A DNA stretch of 64,000 nucleotides from Sphingosinicella sp. CPCC 101087 (GTDB lineage Bacteria; Pseudomonadota; Alphaproteobacteria; Sphingomonadales; Sphingomonadaceae), in assembly GCF_004151485.1 (NCBI RefSeq), contig NZ_SBFF01000006.1:62001-126000 (forward strand), given 5' to 3'. Each line of letters starts with the position of its first letter. Within the stretch, counting starts at the first letter, position 1. Position numbers and translations under genes: made by a program. Below are positions 30,921 through 39,393 of the stretch, piece after piece. Under the pieces are notes generated by a model, which was not told where the DNA came from, ran no database searches, and saw only the letters and a program-made list of their open reading frames with translations.

Positions 30921-32933
30921 CTAGCTCTCGATGAGCGTCGCAAGGGCCTCGCGGTCCAGCGGCGGGGCGCACAGGAAGCCCTGATAGAGAGTGCAGCCTT
31001 CGGCGGCGAGCAAGGCGAGTTGCTCCTCGGTTTCGACCCCTTCGGCGATGACGTCGAGGCCAAGCGAGCGGGCCATGTCGATGACGCTGCGGACCACGAT
31101 TCGGTCGCGCGTAGATCCGGCAATATCCTGGCTCAACCTCTTGTCGATCTTGAGATAATCGAGCGGAAGCGCCTTCAGGTACGCCAGGCTGGAATAGCCC
31201 GTGCCGAAATCGTCGATCGCGACCCTCAGGCCGCCGCCGCGCAGCTGCGCGAGCAAAGCCGCCGCCCCGGCCAGATCCTCGATCAGCCCGCTCTCGGTCA
31301 CTTCGACCGTCAATCGCTCGGGGGCGAAACCGCTTTCCTCGACCAGGCCGAGGAATATTTGGGCGAAACCCGGTCGGACGATGTCGGCCGCCGTGATGTT
31401 CACCGCGAGGCGCAGATGGGCGAGCGCATCGGGCCAGGCGGCCGCGGCGCCGATTGCCCGGCGCTGCACATGGTCGGAGAGCTGGACGATGTAATCGGAG
31501 CGCTCGGCGACGCTGAACAGGGTCGAGGCGCCGATCTCGCCATAAGCGGGATGATTCCAGCGCGCCAGTGCCTCGACTCCGACGATCTCGCCGCTGGCGA
31601 CCGCCACTTGCGGCTGGAACCGTATCTGGATCTCGTCGCGGTCGAGGGCACGGCGCAGGTCGACTTCGAGCCGTTCGCCGCGCGCCGTCTCGCTCTCCGC
31701 GCCCTCTTCGAGCACCCGCACCGGTGCGCTTTCCGAGCCCTTCGCCTCGGCGAGCGCGACGCTGGCCCGGCGCAACAGCGCGGCGTCATCGTCCCCCGGC
31801 TGGGAGACGGCGACCCCGGCCCGGCTGCCCAAAGTAATGACATGGTCGCCCGACATGAAGGGCCGACCGATGGCCTCCACCAGCTCGCCGGCAAGGAAAC
31901 GCCCGTCGTCGAGGGTCGCCGGCGCGGAGAGCAGCACTGCAAACTCGGCGCCGGCCATGCGCGCCACGAGGATACGTCGTCCGTCCGGATCGGCGTGGCG
32001 CTCGATTCGCCGCGCAGCCGCCTGCAGCACCGCGTCTCCAACGGGCCGGCCGAACGCCGCGTTGATCGCGTCGTAGCGGCTGACCGAGAGGAGGAGGACG
32101 ACGACCGGGGTGCCGGTCCCGCCCGAAGCGAGCTGCCGGCCGAGCCAGGCGCGCGCGGCGCGGCCGTCGGCGAGGCCGGTGAGCGAGTCACGTCCGCCCG
32201 GTCCTCGGCTCCCATCCGGCGCGATCGTCTCGGCTTGGCCGACGATCTCGCCTTGAGGCCGTGCCCGGACATGGTGCGCCATCCGGACCCCGTCCGATTC
32301 CAGGTCGGCATGGGCGAAGGCGGTCGCTTCGCCAGTCTTCATCACGCGCGCGACGGCACCACGAGCGGCCCGTCGGCCCTCCGGATCGAGCTTGCGGAAC
32401 AGCTCCATAAGGCTGATGCGCCGGCCCTCGGTCTCGCCCAGACCCGCCTTCCGGGCCAGCGCCGGACTGAGCTCCACGGTGCGCGAGCCGGGCTGCCAGC
32501 GCCAGCTTGCCCCCTCCCCTTTTCCCTCTCCGCCGCTACGCCGCGACGGGCTGCGGCCCACCCGCTCGGCATGGCGCAGCGCGAACTTGAAGGCGTGGAT
32601 CAATTGCGCCTCGGTGAAGGGGCTGACCAGGAAATGGGTCGCGCCGAACCGGTGCAGCGCCTCGAGCGCGGCGGCATCCTTGCGCGACACCAGGACGAGC
32701 AAGGCGGCGGCATTGGCCTCGGCGGCGTCAGCGATTGCCCGCGTCGCCTCGAGGCCCTCCTCCAGCGCGCCGCGCGCGTCGACGACCGCCACCGCGGCGC
32801 CCGAGGCGACGAAGCGCGCCTCGGCATGGTCGGCGCGGCGCGCCGCGATGGGTTGCCAGCCGGCGCCTTCGCCGATGCGCGTGAGTTCGTCGCGGTGACG
32901 GAAGGAGAGAATGAACAAAGGTGCGGCCATCAT
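30921..32933 (-). CDS. EAL cyclic-di-GMP phosphodiesterase with degenerate GGDEF domain
   Basis: About 670 residues. The N-terminal ~120 residues form a receiver-like or regulatory domain without a clear phosphoacceptor (AALLVLVSRKDAAALEALHR). The GGDEF signature has decayed to RMAGAEFAVLL, so cyclase activity is unlikely. The EAL domain keeps all expected catalytic residues: VEALARWNHP, RLAVNITAAD, TVEVTESGLI, IDDFGTGYSSL, LKIDKRLSQ, AEGVET and YQGFLCAP. It should therefore degrade c-di-GMP, with the dead GGDEF possibly acting as a GTP sensor. The start at 32933 is chosen for lack of coding character upstream. It is divergent from NAD kinase, with the starts about 100 bases apart. Confidence 0.88.
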   Translation of the reverse strand: MMAAPLFILSFRHRDELTRIGEGAGWQPIAARRADHAEARFVASGAAVAVVDARGALEEGLEATRAIADAAEANAAALLVLVSRKDAAALEALHRFGATHFLVSPFTEAQLIHAFKFALRHAERVGRSPSRRSGGEGKGEGASWRWQPGSRTVELSPALARKAGLGETEGRRISLMELFRKLDPEGRRAARGAVARVMKTGEATAFAHADLESDGVRMAHHVRARPQGEIVGQAETIAPDGSRGPGGRDSLTGLADGRAARAWLGRQLASGGTGTPVVVLLLSVSRYDAINAAFGRPVGDAVLQAAARRIERHADPDGRRILVARMAGAEFAVLLSAPATLDDGRFLAGELVEAIGRPFMSGDHVITLGSRAGVAVSQPGDDDAALLRRASVALAEAKGSESAPVRVLEEGAESETARGERLEVDLRRALDRDEIQIRFQPQVAVASGEIVGVEALARWNHPAYGEIGASTLFSVAERSDYIVQLSDHVQRRAIGAAAAWPDALAHLRLAVNITAADIVRPGFAQIFLGLVEESGFAPERLTVEVTESGLIEDLAGAAALLAQLRGGGLRVAIDDFGTGYSSLAYLKALPLDYLKIDKRLSQDIAGSTRDRIVVRSVIDMARSLGLDVIAEGVETEEQLALLAAEGCTLYQGFLCAPPLDREALATLIES

Positions 32934-33034
32934 CCGGGTCTTGCCCGAACCGCACGCCGACGCCAATCGCCTTCGCTGCGGCTTCCCGTCCTGGTACATT
33001 GACGCCCTCATGCCCTGAGCCGTACGCATGGGTC

Positions 33035-33817
33035 ATGAGCGAATGGGCAAACCGACCGATGGCGCTTGTCGCCTCCTCCACCGCGAACGGGCAGGAGGCC
33101 GAAGCGCTGCTTCGGTCGCATTACGAATTCGTACCGATCGAGGAGGCGGACCTGATCGTCGCATTGGGGGGCGACGGGTTCATGCTCTACACGCTTCACC
33201 GCATGCTCAATCGCGGCCGGGTCTGTCCCGTCTTCGGCATGAACCGAGGCACGGTCGGCTTCCTCATGAACGAGTGGCGCGAGCACGGGTTGGTCGAGCG
33301 TGTCGCGCGAGCCCGCGCCTTCACCGTCGCGCCGCTCGAAATGACGGCCGAAACCGTGTCAGGGGCGATCATCAAGCATCACGCCATCAACGAGGTGTCG
33401 CTGCTCAGGGAAACCCGGCAGACCGCCAAGATCGAGGTGACGGTCAACAATCGCGTCGTCCTTCCCGAACTCACCTGCGACGGCGTGCTGGTGGCGACGC
33501 CGGCCGGTTCGACCGCCTACAACCTGTCCGCCCAGGGCCCGATCCTGCCGCTGAGCTCCAAGCTGGTCGCCCTGACGCCGATCAGCCCGTTCCGGCCGCG
33601 ACGCTGGCGCGGCGCGCTGATCCCGGATTCCTTGAACATCGGCTTCAGGGTCCTAGATGCCGTCAAGCGGCCGGTCTCGGCCGTGGCGGACCAGCATGAG
33701 GTGCGCGACGTGGCCACGGTAGAGGTCTGCGTCGACCGAACCGACACGCTGACCTTGCTGTTCGATCCCGAGCATTCGCTCGACGACCGGATAGCCGCGG
33801 AGCAGTTCACGGTTTGA
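33035..33817 (+). CDS. nadK: NAD kinase
   Basis: A 260-residue ATP-NAD kinase producing NADP. The phosphate-binding GGDG motif is at IVALGGDGFMLYTLHR (about 45-60), followed by VFGMNRGTVGFLMNEW. The NE motif is in HHAINEVSLL (about 112-121), and the conserved TPAGSTAYNLSAQGPIL (about 149-165) supports the fold. Start ATG at 33035 (SEWANRPMALVASS) is preferred to an upstream frame that has no family-like sequence. Length matches alphaproteobacterial NadK. It precedes the tRNA-Asn gene. Confidence 0.95.
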   Translation: MSEWANRPMALVASSTANGQEAEALLRSHYEFVPIEEADLIVALGGDGFMLYTLHRMLNRGRVCPVFGMNRGTVGFLMNEWREHGLVERVARARAFTVAPLEMTAETVSGAIIKHHAINEVSLLRETRQTAKIEVTVNNRVVLPELTCDGVLVATPAGSTAYNLSAQGPILPLSSKLVALTPISPFRPRRWRGALIPDSLNIGFRVLDAVKRPVSAVADQHEVRDVATVEVCVDRTDTLTLLFDPEHSLDDRIAAEQFTV

Positions 33818-33863
33818 AGCGACTCCCGCAAAAGTCGGAAGCTGCGCGTAGACGCTGCAGCGC

Positions 33864-33891
33864 TTGCATGGTGCGACAGGGCTGCTATAGG
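33864..33891 (+). promoter_or_regulatory. Sigma-70-type promoter of tRNA-Asn
   Basis: TTGCAT at 33864-33869 and TATAGG at 33886-33891 are separated by 16 bases. This is a good housekeeping promoter pattern and would start transcription about 20 bases before the tRNA at 33918. The position and spacing agree; no experimental support is available. Confidence 0.6.
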
Positions 33892-33917
33892 CCCGCCCTG
33901 CCTTGGCACGAGGCTGC

Positions 33918-33992
33918 TCCCCGGTAGCTCAGCGGTAGAGCAACCGGCTGTTAACCGGTTGGTCGATGGTTCGAATCCGTCCCGGGGAGCCA
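33918..33992 (+). tRNA. tRNA-Asn (anticodon GTT)
   Basis: A 75-base cloverleaf including encoded CCA. The acceptor stem TCCCCGG at 33918-33924 pairs with CCGGGGA at 33982-33988; the discriminator is G at 33989. The D arm begins TAGCTCAGCGGTAGAGC, the anticodon loop CTGTTAA has GTT at 33950-33952 on an ACCGG/CCGGT stem, and the T arm has GGTTCGAATCC. This is a complete, normal tRNA-Asn. Confidence 0.97.
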
Positions 33993-34171
33993 CTCTCCTT
34001 TTGCAGGCCAGGACGCGGTTCGACGCGCCAACACGCGGTTTTCCCCGAGCAACGATCCGCTCTCATGGCTGACCCCATCGGATGCAGGCGCGCTGCCTAA
34101 TGCGCCACGGGGGACCAATTCTGCCCGAAGGCCTCAGGGATGGAAAAGCCGGGTTCGAAGCCATTCGGTCC
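33993..34171. other. Gap after tRNA-Asn
   Basis: No gene is evident in these 179 bases. A segment near 34070-34116 on the minus strand folds like a tRNA D arm with a GC-rich acceptor-like start, but lacks an anticodon arm; see the rejected list. Confidence 0.4.
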
Positions 34172-35182
34172 TTACTTCAGCAGACCGCGAATTCGGTTGC
34201 GCTGACGGTATTGCGCCGGGGTCACGCCGGCGCGGCGCTTGAACAGCCGCCTGAAGAAGGTCGGATCTTGGTAGCCCACCGCGACGGACACCTCCTCGAT
34301 GGCTGTGTCCTCGCTTTCGAGCATCTGTTTGGCCTCTTCGATCCTGAGGGCCTGCACATACTCGACCGGCGTATATCCCGTGGCCGCCGAGAAGCGACGC
34401 TTGAAGCTGCGCTCTGACAGGCCGGACCGATCAACCATGACGGAGACGGGATTCGGTGTGGAATAATTGTCCACCAGCCACGCCTGAATTCTCGATATGA
34501 CGGCGTCGCTGTGTTGGCGCGGCCGCGCCATCGACGCGAACGGCAATTGTCCATAGCCACGGTCGCCGAGCAGGAACAGGCGCGCGACCCGGACCGCCTC
34601 TTCCTCGCCACAGAAACGGCCGATCAGATACAGGGCCAAGTCCTGCCAAGAAGACGCGCCGCCGGTCGTAATCAGCTGGCCGGCGCGTCCACTGTCGCAT
34701 AGTATCCGCTCAGGTCGAAACTTGATACTCGGGTAGCGGTCGCGAAAAAGGTCGGCCATGGACCAATGTGATGCCGCTTCGACGCCGTCCAACAAGCCAG
34801 CTTCGGCCAGTAGCACGGACCCACTACAGGTCGAGCATACCAGGGAACCATGATCGACGTGGCGGCGTACCCATTCGATTTCCTCAGGCCAACGTCCCTC
34901 CGGCGAATCGTTTCGGTTCAGATGGACATCGCAGACGATGACCACATCGGCGCAGTCTCCGCTCAGATCCTGGTCCGGCGTGACACGCAGCCCGTTGCTC
35001 GACCGGTACGCTTCGCCATGGCGGGAGACCAGAGACGGGTGAATCGGGCGCGACGATGCCTGGCCATTCCTCCCCGTGTCCCCCAGTACTTCGTGCAGGC
35101 CAAAGGCCGCCATCGTTCCGCTTTCCGGCAAGCTTAAGATCGACACACGAAGCGGTAAGGTAGAGGTCGGTCGTCCCGGCAT
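34172..35182 (-). CDS. GlxA-family AraC-type regulator (DJ-1/PfpI plus AraC HTH)
   Basis: A 336-residue protein. The N-terminal DJ-1/PfpI-like domain (1-190) includes ADVVIVCDVHLNRND and the elbow VCSTCSGSVLLAEAGLLDG (about 120-138), where the cysteine sits at the family's nucleophile position. The C-terminal AraC domain (about 235-330) has SVMVDRSGLSERSFKRRFSA and the second HTH EEVSVAVGYQDPTFFRRLFK. These regulators usually sense small metabolites. Start ATG at 35182 has AAGGG upstream. It is divergent from the SRPBCC gene, with 108 bases between, so it probably controls that gene and itself. Codon use looks slightly less GC-rich than nearby genes. Confidence 0.92.
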   Translation of the reverse strand: MPGRPTSTLPLRVSILSLPESGTMAAFGLHEVLGDTGRNGQASSRPIHPSLVSRHGEAYRSSNGLRVTPDQDLSGDCADVVIVCDVHLNRNDSPEGRWPEEIEWVRRHVDHGSLVCSTCSGSVLLAEAGLLDGVEAASHWSMADLFRDRYPSIKFRPERILCDSGRAGQLITTGGASSWQDLALYLIGRFCGEEEAVRVARLFLLGDRGYGQLPFASMARPRQHSDAVISRIQAWLVDNYSTPNPVSVMVDRSGLSERSFKRRFSAATGYTPVEYVQALRIEEAKQMLESEDTAIEEVSVAVGYQDPTFFRRLFKRRAGVTPAQYRQRNRIRGLLK

Positions 35183-35290
35183 CTTCACCCTTTGGCATAA
35201 ATGCCCCGAAATCGTCGAGTTGAACTCTACGCCTCGCAAGCGGCTCACGTCATCTTTCGGACGAACTCTCGAAAGCGAAAGGATGGCAGC

Positions 35291-35776
35291 ATGAGCATCG
35301 TAGAGGGAACCGTCGATCTGACGAGACATTTCGCCCTGCCCGTCGAGACCGTATTTGCGGCCTGGGCACGTGAACAGGCCCAACTTACCTGGGGTGATCC
35401 AGGCGAGGGATGGGAAATGACGTTCGACCAGTTCCGCTTCGCCGTTGGGCACTCCGACGTTTGCCGCTTCGGTCCCGTCGGTGGTCAGCAGTACATCAAC
35501 GAAGTTCGATATCTCGCAATCGAACCCAGCAAACGAATTGTCTGTACCACCTCGCTCAGTTGCAACGGCCGGGTCAATTTCGCTGGCACGCTCGCCGTAG
35601 CGTTCGAAGAAGTGGGTGGCGGGACGCGCATGCGGCTCATGGAGCACGGCCTCTACTTCGACGGCCGGGACGATGTCGCGGGCCATCGTTCCGGCTGGGA
35701 AAGTATGCTCGATGCCTTGGGCGAATACCTGACAGCCGACAGTGAACGGTCGTCAGGTGCGCTGGTGGGCGACTGA
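35291..35776 (+). CDS. SRPBCC (AHSA1-like) family protein
   Basis: A 161-residue START/Bet v1-type protein. It opens with VDLTRHFALPVETVFAAWAR, the classic AHSA1 start where the domain's first helix meets the ligand pocket, and continues to GGGTRMRLMEHGLYF and GWESMLDALGEYL at the end, typical of the C-terminal helix. Proteins of this family bind hydrophobic ligands or act with ArsR/AraC-type regulators. The start at 35291 follows AAAGGA by about nine bases. It is divergent from the GlxA-family regulator, and a regulator-target pair is a sensible inference. The ligand is unknown. Confidence 0.88.
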   Translation: MSIVEGTVDLTRHFALPVETVFAAWAREQAQLTWGDPGEGWEMTFDQFRFAVGHSDVCRFGPVGGQQYINEVRYLAIEPSKRIVCTTSLSCNGRVNFAGTLAVAFEEVGGGTRMRLMEHGLYFDGRDDVAGHRSGWESMLDALGEYLTADSERSSGALVGD

Positions 35777-35882
35777 GCGGCTCGGCGCCGTCTCGCCCGC
35801 GTCACGCCTGATCGCCTCGCGACCGCGATGACGGGAACCGCCGGGCCTGCCGCCGCTTTCCTGACGGCGAGGAGAGAGCGTC

Positions 35883-36782
35883 GTGCATCAGCGCAGCTTT
35901 GCGATCGTGGAGGCCCCGTCGATTCTCGGCCTCAGGCCCAGCGGAGTAGAGCATTTGCCGCAGGCGCTGCTGCGGCACGGCCTTGCCCGCAAGCTCGACG
36001 CGCGACTGGCGGCGCGGCTCGGCACGCCGCCTTATGACCCGGAGATCGATGCGGAGACGCTCACCCTCAACCCGAGGGCGATCGCCCGATGGTCGCCGCA
36101 ACTTGCCGACGCGATCGAGGATGTACTCGAACGCAACGAGTTTCCACTGGTCCTTGGCGGCGACTGCTCGATTCTGCTCGGCTCCGCCTTGGCCTTGCGC
36201 CGGCGCGGCCGCTATGGGCTGTTGTTCATCGACGGCCATGCCGACTTCTATCAGCCGGAGGCCAACCCCAATGGCGAAGCGGCTTCGATGGAATTGGCCT
36301 TCGCGACCGGGAATGGCCCCGCCCTGCTGACGGACCTCGAAGGGCTTGCACCGCTCGTTCGCGAGGAGGACGCCGTCGCGTTCGGCTTCCGCGACATGGA
36401 GGAGCAGGCGCAATATGACAGCCAGCCCCTCCCCGACACCCTGAAGGCCTTCGACCTGCCGGCTGTCCGCCGCATGGGGGCAGCCGCTGCGGCGAGGGCC
36501 GCGGTGGCCCATCTCACCCGTTCGGAGCTCGACGGCTTCTTCATTCATCTCGACGCCGATTGCCTCGACGACGCCGTCATGCCCGCCGTGGACTATCGGA
36601 TGCCCGATGGCCTCACGTCCGACGAGTTGTGCAGCATTCTGAGGATCGCGGTCGCCAGCGGAAAGGTGATCGGACTCGAAGTGACGATCTACAATCCGAG
36701 CCTCGACGAGGACGGGCAGGCCGGGCGCGTTCTCGAACAAATCCTCGTCGAATGCCTGCGTGACAGCGGGCCATCAGCCTGA
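35883..36782 (+). CDS. Arginase/agmatinase-family hydrolase
   Basis: A 299-residue ureohydrolase-type protein. Metal-binding blocks are visible in order: LVLGGDCSILLGSAL (about 91-105), LLFIDGHADFYQPEAN (about 113-128) and FIHLDADCLDDAVMP (about 218-232), with EVTIYNPSLDEDG near the end. These supply the histidine and aspartates that normally hold two manganese ions. Substrate specificity (arginine, agmatine, guanidinobutyrate or formiminoglutamate) cannot be told from motifs. The GTG start at 35883 has GAGGAGAG eight bases upstream. It stands alone, convergent with the membrane-protein gene at 36796. Confidence 0.9.
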   Translation: MHQRSFAIVEAPSILGLRPSGVEHLPQALLRHGLARKLDARLAARLGTPPYDPEIDAETLTLNPRAIARWSPQLADAIEDVLERNEFPLVLGGDCSILLGSALALRRRGRYGLLFIDGHADFYQPEANPNGEAASMELAFATGNGPALLTDLEGLAPLVREEDAVAFGFRDMEEQAQYDSQPLPDTLKAFDLPAVRRMGAAAAARAAVAHLTRSELDGFFIHLDADCLDDAVMPAVDYRMPDGLTSDELCSILRIAVASGKVIGLEVTIYNPSLDEDGQAGRVLEQILVECLRDSGPSA

Positions 36783-36795
36783 CCGCTGGTCCAAG

Positions 36796-37344
36796 TCACT
36801 GGGCTGGAACCGGCTCCCCTTCCCGCGCTTCCTGCCTCCCGCCGCGGCCGCCTGCCGCCGGGCTGCGACTCTTGGGAAAGCCGCTCCGGTCGGAATAATC
36901 GCGCTGCTCCCCTTTGGCCCGACTCCGCTCGGAGCCGAGACGCGCCGCGATCACCGTATCGACGGCTAGGAATCCCACCAATGCTGCGAGGCCGATGGCG
37001 ACATTACGCCTTCGGCCCTCGTCCGGGCTCCGAAGAGCAGTGGCCAGGGTGCCGATATGGACGACATCGCCCGCCGCGCGCGACCACATGGCCGGAGCGG
37101 CGTCGACCGACAGGCTTCCCATACCCGCGAGCAGTTCCTGGGCACCGAAGGCGCGGATGAGGTTCTCCTTGCCTTCGAGACCAAAGGTCCGCGCGATCCG
37201 CTCAGGCGCCAACACAAAGGCGGCGGCAAGCCCGAAGCTCGCCCAACCCATCATCCGCGCACCGCGCATGCCCCAGGTCATGCTCCGATCGGCGCGTCCG
37301 CCGGACAAAGTCGCTGGATTCATGCCTTCCTCCCTGTTGCTCAT
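36796..37344 (-). CDS. Small membrane protein translationally coupled to the zinc dehydrogenase
   Basis: A 182-residue protein with hydrophobic segments near residues 30-46 (MMGWASFGLAAAFVLAP) and 115-133 (NVAIGLAALVGFLAVDTVIA). A recurrent block (RIARTFGLEGKENLIRAFGA, then QELLAGMGSLSVDAAPAMW) resembles the family annotated as cyclase/dehydrase or DUF4267-like membrane proteins. That assignment is from memory and not firm. The tail is basic and repeat-like (RSPAAGGRGGRQEAREGE). The start ATG overlaps the stop of the dehydrogenase gene by four bases (ATGA), so the two are co-translated; the link suggests a role in that enzyme's function or membrane association. Confidence 0.65.
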   Translation of the reverse strand: MSNREEGMNPATLSGGRADRSMTWGMRGARMMGWASFGLAAAFVLAPERIARTFGLEGKENLIRAFGAQELLAGMGSLSVDAAPAMWSRAAGDVVHIGTLATALRSPDEGRRRNVAIGLAALVGFLAVDTVIAARLGSERSRAKGEQRDYSDRSGFPKSRSPAAGGRGGRQEAREGEPVPAQ

Positions 37345-38510
37345 GGCTTCAGCACCACCTTGACGCAGCTGTCCTGCTTGTTCCGGAAGGTCCGATACAA
37401 GCCGGGTCCCTCCTCGAGCGGCGCGCTGTGGGTGATGACGAAGGAGGGGTCGATCTCGCCCTCCTCGATGCGGCGCGTGAGATCGTCCGTCCAGCGCCGG
37501 ACGTGGGTCTGTCCCATGCGGAAGGTCAGGCCCTTGTTCATGGCGATGCCGAACGGCACCTTGTCGATGAGGCCGCTATAGACGCCCGGAATGGAGAGGG
37601 TGCCGCCACCGCGGCAGACGTAGATCATCTCGCGCAGGACGTGAGCGCGGTCGTTCGCGGTCATCGTCATCTGCTTCATTCGATCCATTACCGAGTCGAT
37701 ATGCGAGGCGGCGTGCGCCTCGAGTCCGACCGCGTCGATGCACTTGTCGGGCCCCTTGCCGCCGGTCAACGCGTCGAGCCGCTCGACCACGCTCTCCTCC
37801 TCGAAGTTGATCGTCTCCGCACCGGCGGCCGCGGCCATGCTCAGCCGCTCCTGCAGCCGGTCGATGACGACGACCTGGCGCGCGCCGAGGATGATCGCGC
37901 TGCGCACCGCCATCTGGCCGACCGGACCCGCCCCCCACACGGCAACCGTGTCGCTGCGCTCGATCTCGCACTGGACCGCGGCTTGCCAGCCGGTGGGGAA
38001 GATGTCGCCGAGGAAGAGCACCTGCTCGTCGGTCAGGCTGTCGGGCACCTTGATGTGGGTGCCGTCGGCGAAGGGGACTCGCAGATATTCGGCCTGTCCG
38101 CCCGGATAGCCGCCGGTCAGGTGAGTATAGCCGAACAGGCCGGCGGGCGCGTGGCCGTATAGCTTGTCGGCCATTTCCTTGTTGCGGTTCGACCGCTCGC
38201 ACAGCGAGAAATTGCCGCGGCGGCATTGGTCGCATTCGTCGCAGTTGATGGTGAACGGGATGACGATCCTGTCGCCCTTGCTGAGCTTGCTGACGCCGCG
38301 ACCGACCTCCACCACCTCGCCCATCATCTCGTGGCCCACGATGTCGCCGGGCATCATCGCCGGGATGAGATTATGAAAGAGATGGAGATCGGAACCGCAG
38401 ATCGCGCAACTCGTCACCTTTATGATCGCGTCGCGATCATCCTCGATCTCGGGATCGGGAACGGTCTCATGGCGTATGTCTTCCTTGCCGTGCCATACGA
38501 GCGCTTTCAC
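37341..38510 (-). CDS. Zinc-dependent alcohol dehydrogenase (formaldehyde dehydrogenase-like)
   Basis: A 389-residue MDR-superfamily enzyme. The catalytic zinc ligands sit in SCAICGSDLHLFHN (Cys at about 37) and VGHEMMGEVVEVG (His-Glu at about 60). The structural zinc loop is INCDECDQCRRGNFSLCE (about 89-106), with the four cysteines expected. The Rossmann motif is VWGAGPVGQMAVRSA. The insertion pattern and HVLREMIYVCRGGGTLSIPG point to the FDH-like group acting on alcohols or aldehydes with NAD, but no substrate can be set. Its stop overlaps the next gene by four bases. It is divergent from the hemerythrin gene at 38745. Confidence 0.93.
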   Translation of the reverse strand: MKALVWHGKEDIRHETVPDPEIEDDRDAIIKVTSCAICGSDLHLFHNLIPAMMPGDIVGHEMMGEVVEVGRGVSKLSKGDRIVIPFTINCDECDQCRRGNFSLCERSNRNKEMADKLYGHAPAGLFGYTHLTGGYPGGQAEYLRVPFADGTHIKVPDSLTDEQVLFLGDIFPTGWQAAVQCEIERSDTVAVWGAGPVGQMAVRSAIILGARQVVVIDRLQERLSMAAAAGAETINFEEESVVERLDALTGGKGPDKCIDAVGLEAHAASHIDSVMDRMKQMTMTANDRAHVLREMIYVCRGGGTLSIPGVYSGLIDKVPFGIAMNKGLTFRMGQTHVRRWTDDLTRRIEEGEIDPSFVITHSAPLEEGPGLYRTFRNKQDSCVKVVLKP

Positions 38511-38744
38511 GATCCTCTCTCCCTGTGTTGGAATTCCGATCGACCCCGAACGCGCGAAAGGGGTGCGTCGGCCCGCAGCTTTTCAGTCATCGGACGCAGC
38601 GCCCGCACGGCTGGGCGCAGCCATTTGTTGCGTCAGAGAAACAGTTTCTTTTTCAATCGCTTGCCGGAGCCGAAACAGGTTGTGCCGCTGGAACATTTGA
38701 AGCCTCCGAACGGTTTGGGAGCGAAACGTTGAAGGAGGCAAAGG
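38511..38744. promoter_or_regulatory. Divergent control region with an AT-rich palindrome
   Basis: This 234-base region lies between the dehydrogenase and hemerythrin genes. It includes the palindrome AGAAAC-A-GTTTCT at 38637-38649 followed by TTTTC, which could be an operator or a weak terminator. It also includes the stress-type promoter candidate listed separately. I see no gene in it. Confidence 0.4.
38690..38716 (+). promoter_or_regulatory. Candidate EcfG-type promoter of the hemerythrin gene
   Basis: GGAAC at 38690-38694 is followed after 16 bases by CGGTTT at 38711-38716. This is close to the EcfG pattern GGAAC-N16/17-CGTT (an extra G inside the -10). A start about 22 bases before the ATG at 38745 is consistent, and GAAGGAGG precedes that ATG. 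Hemerythrin-like proteins are frequent general-stress-response genes in related bacteria. Confidence 0.45.
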
Positions 38745-39371
38745 ATGGCCACGACCAAGGGACGTTCCAGGACAAATCAGAAGCAGACCGGCGGCGAAGC
38801 GAACGGCGCGAACCGCTCCGCCTTCCATTGGGGCGGCGGCCAGACTGGCGCGCTAGCGGCGGCCGCCGTGGCCGGAGCGGCGGTTGGGCTGGCGGCCAAT
38901 TACGGCCGCAAGTTCCTCGTTCAGGGAATGGGCGGCCACGACTGGATCGACGCGCTCAAGACCGAGCATCAGATGGTGCTCGCCATCTTCGACAAGATCG
39001 AGGCGACCAGCGACGAGCAAACCAGCGCGCGCACGCATCTGCTGATGAAGCTGAAATATGCGCTCGACAAGCATGCGGTCGAGGAGGAGAACGTCATCTA
39101 TCCGGCATTGCGAGAAGCCAATAGCGCGCACGATGCCGACGCGCTCAATGCCGAACATGGCTATGTGAAGACCTACCTATATGAACTCGAAACGATGCCA
39201 AAGGACAGCCCCGACTGGCTGGCGCGGGTTCGCGATTTCCGCTCGATGATTCAAGAGCATATGCGCATGGAGGAGGAAGAGGTCTTCCCCAAGTTCCGCA
39301 ATGCGCTGTCCGAGGACCAGAACGCGAAGCTCAGCGCGAGAATGAACAAGGAAGGCCTCAAGATGGCCTGA
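38745..39371 (+). CDS. Hemerythrin-domain protein with N-terminal membrane segment
   Basis: A 208-residue protein. A polar start is followed by a hydrophobic stretch (LAAAAVAGAAVGLAANYG, about 36-53). The hemerythrin-type four-helix domain (65-200) keeps metal-ligand spacing: LKTEHQMVLAIFDKIE (His at about 75), LDKHAVEEENVIYP (His then Glu, about 107-114), NAEHGYVKTYLYELE (His at about 137) and QEHMRMEEEEVFPK (His-Glu at about 169-173). Such domains bind a di-iron centre and sense or store oxygen, or detoxify nitric oxide and peroxide. The ribosome site GAAGGAGG precedes the ATG. It is terminated by a strong hairpin shared with secA. Confidence 0.9.
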   Translation: MATTKGRSRTNQKQTGGEANGANRSAFHWGGGQTGALAAAAVAGAAVGLAANYGRKFLVQGMGGHDWIDALKTEHQMVLAIFDKIEATSDEQTSARTHLLMKLKYALDKHAVEEENVIYPALREANSAHDADALNAEHGYVKTYLYELETMPKDSPDWLARVRDFRSMIQEHMRMEEEEVFPKFRNALSEDQNAKLSARMNKEGLKMA

Positions 39372-39393
39372 TCCGCTCGGATCTCACGCAAGA

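Noticed and set aside
34070-34116. tRNA-like fragment on the minus strand after tRNA-Asn
   Set aside because: A GC-rich start and a GCGC-loop-GCGC D-arm-like hairpin are visible, but there is no anticodon arm, T arm or matching acceptor, so it is not a gene. It could be chance or an old integration remnant.
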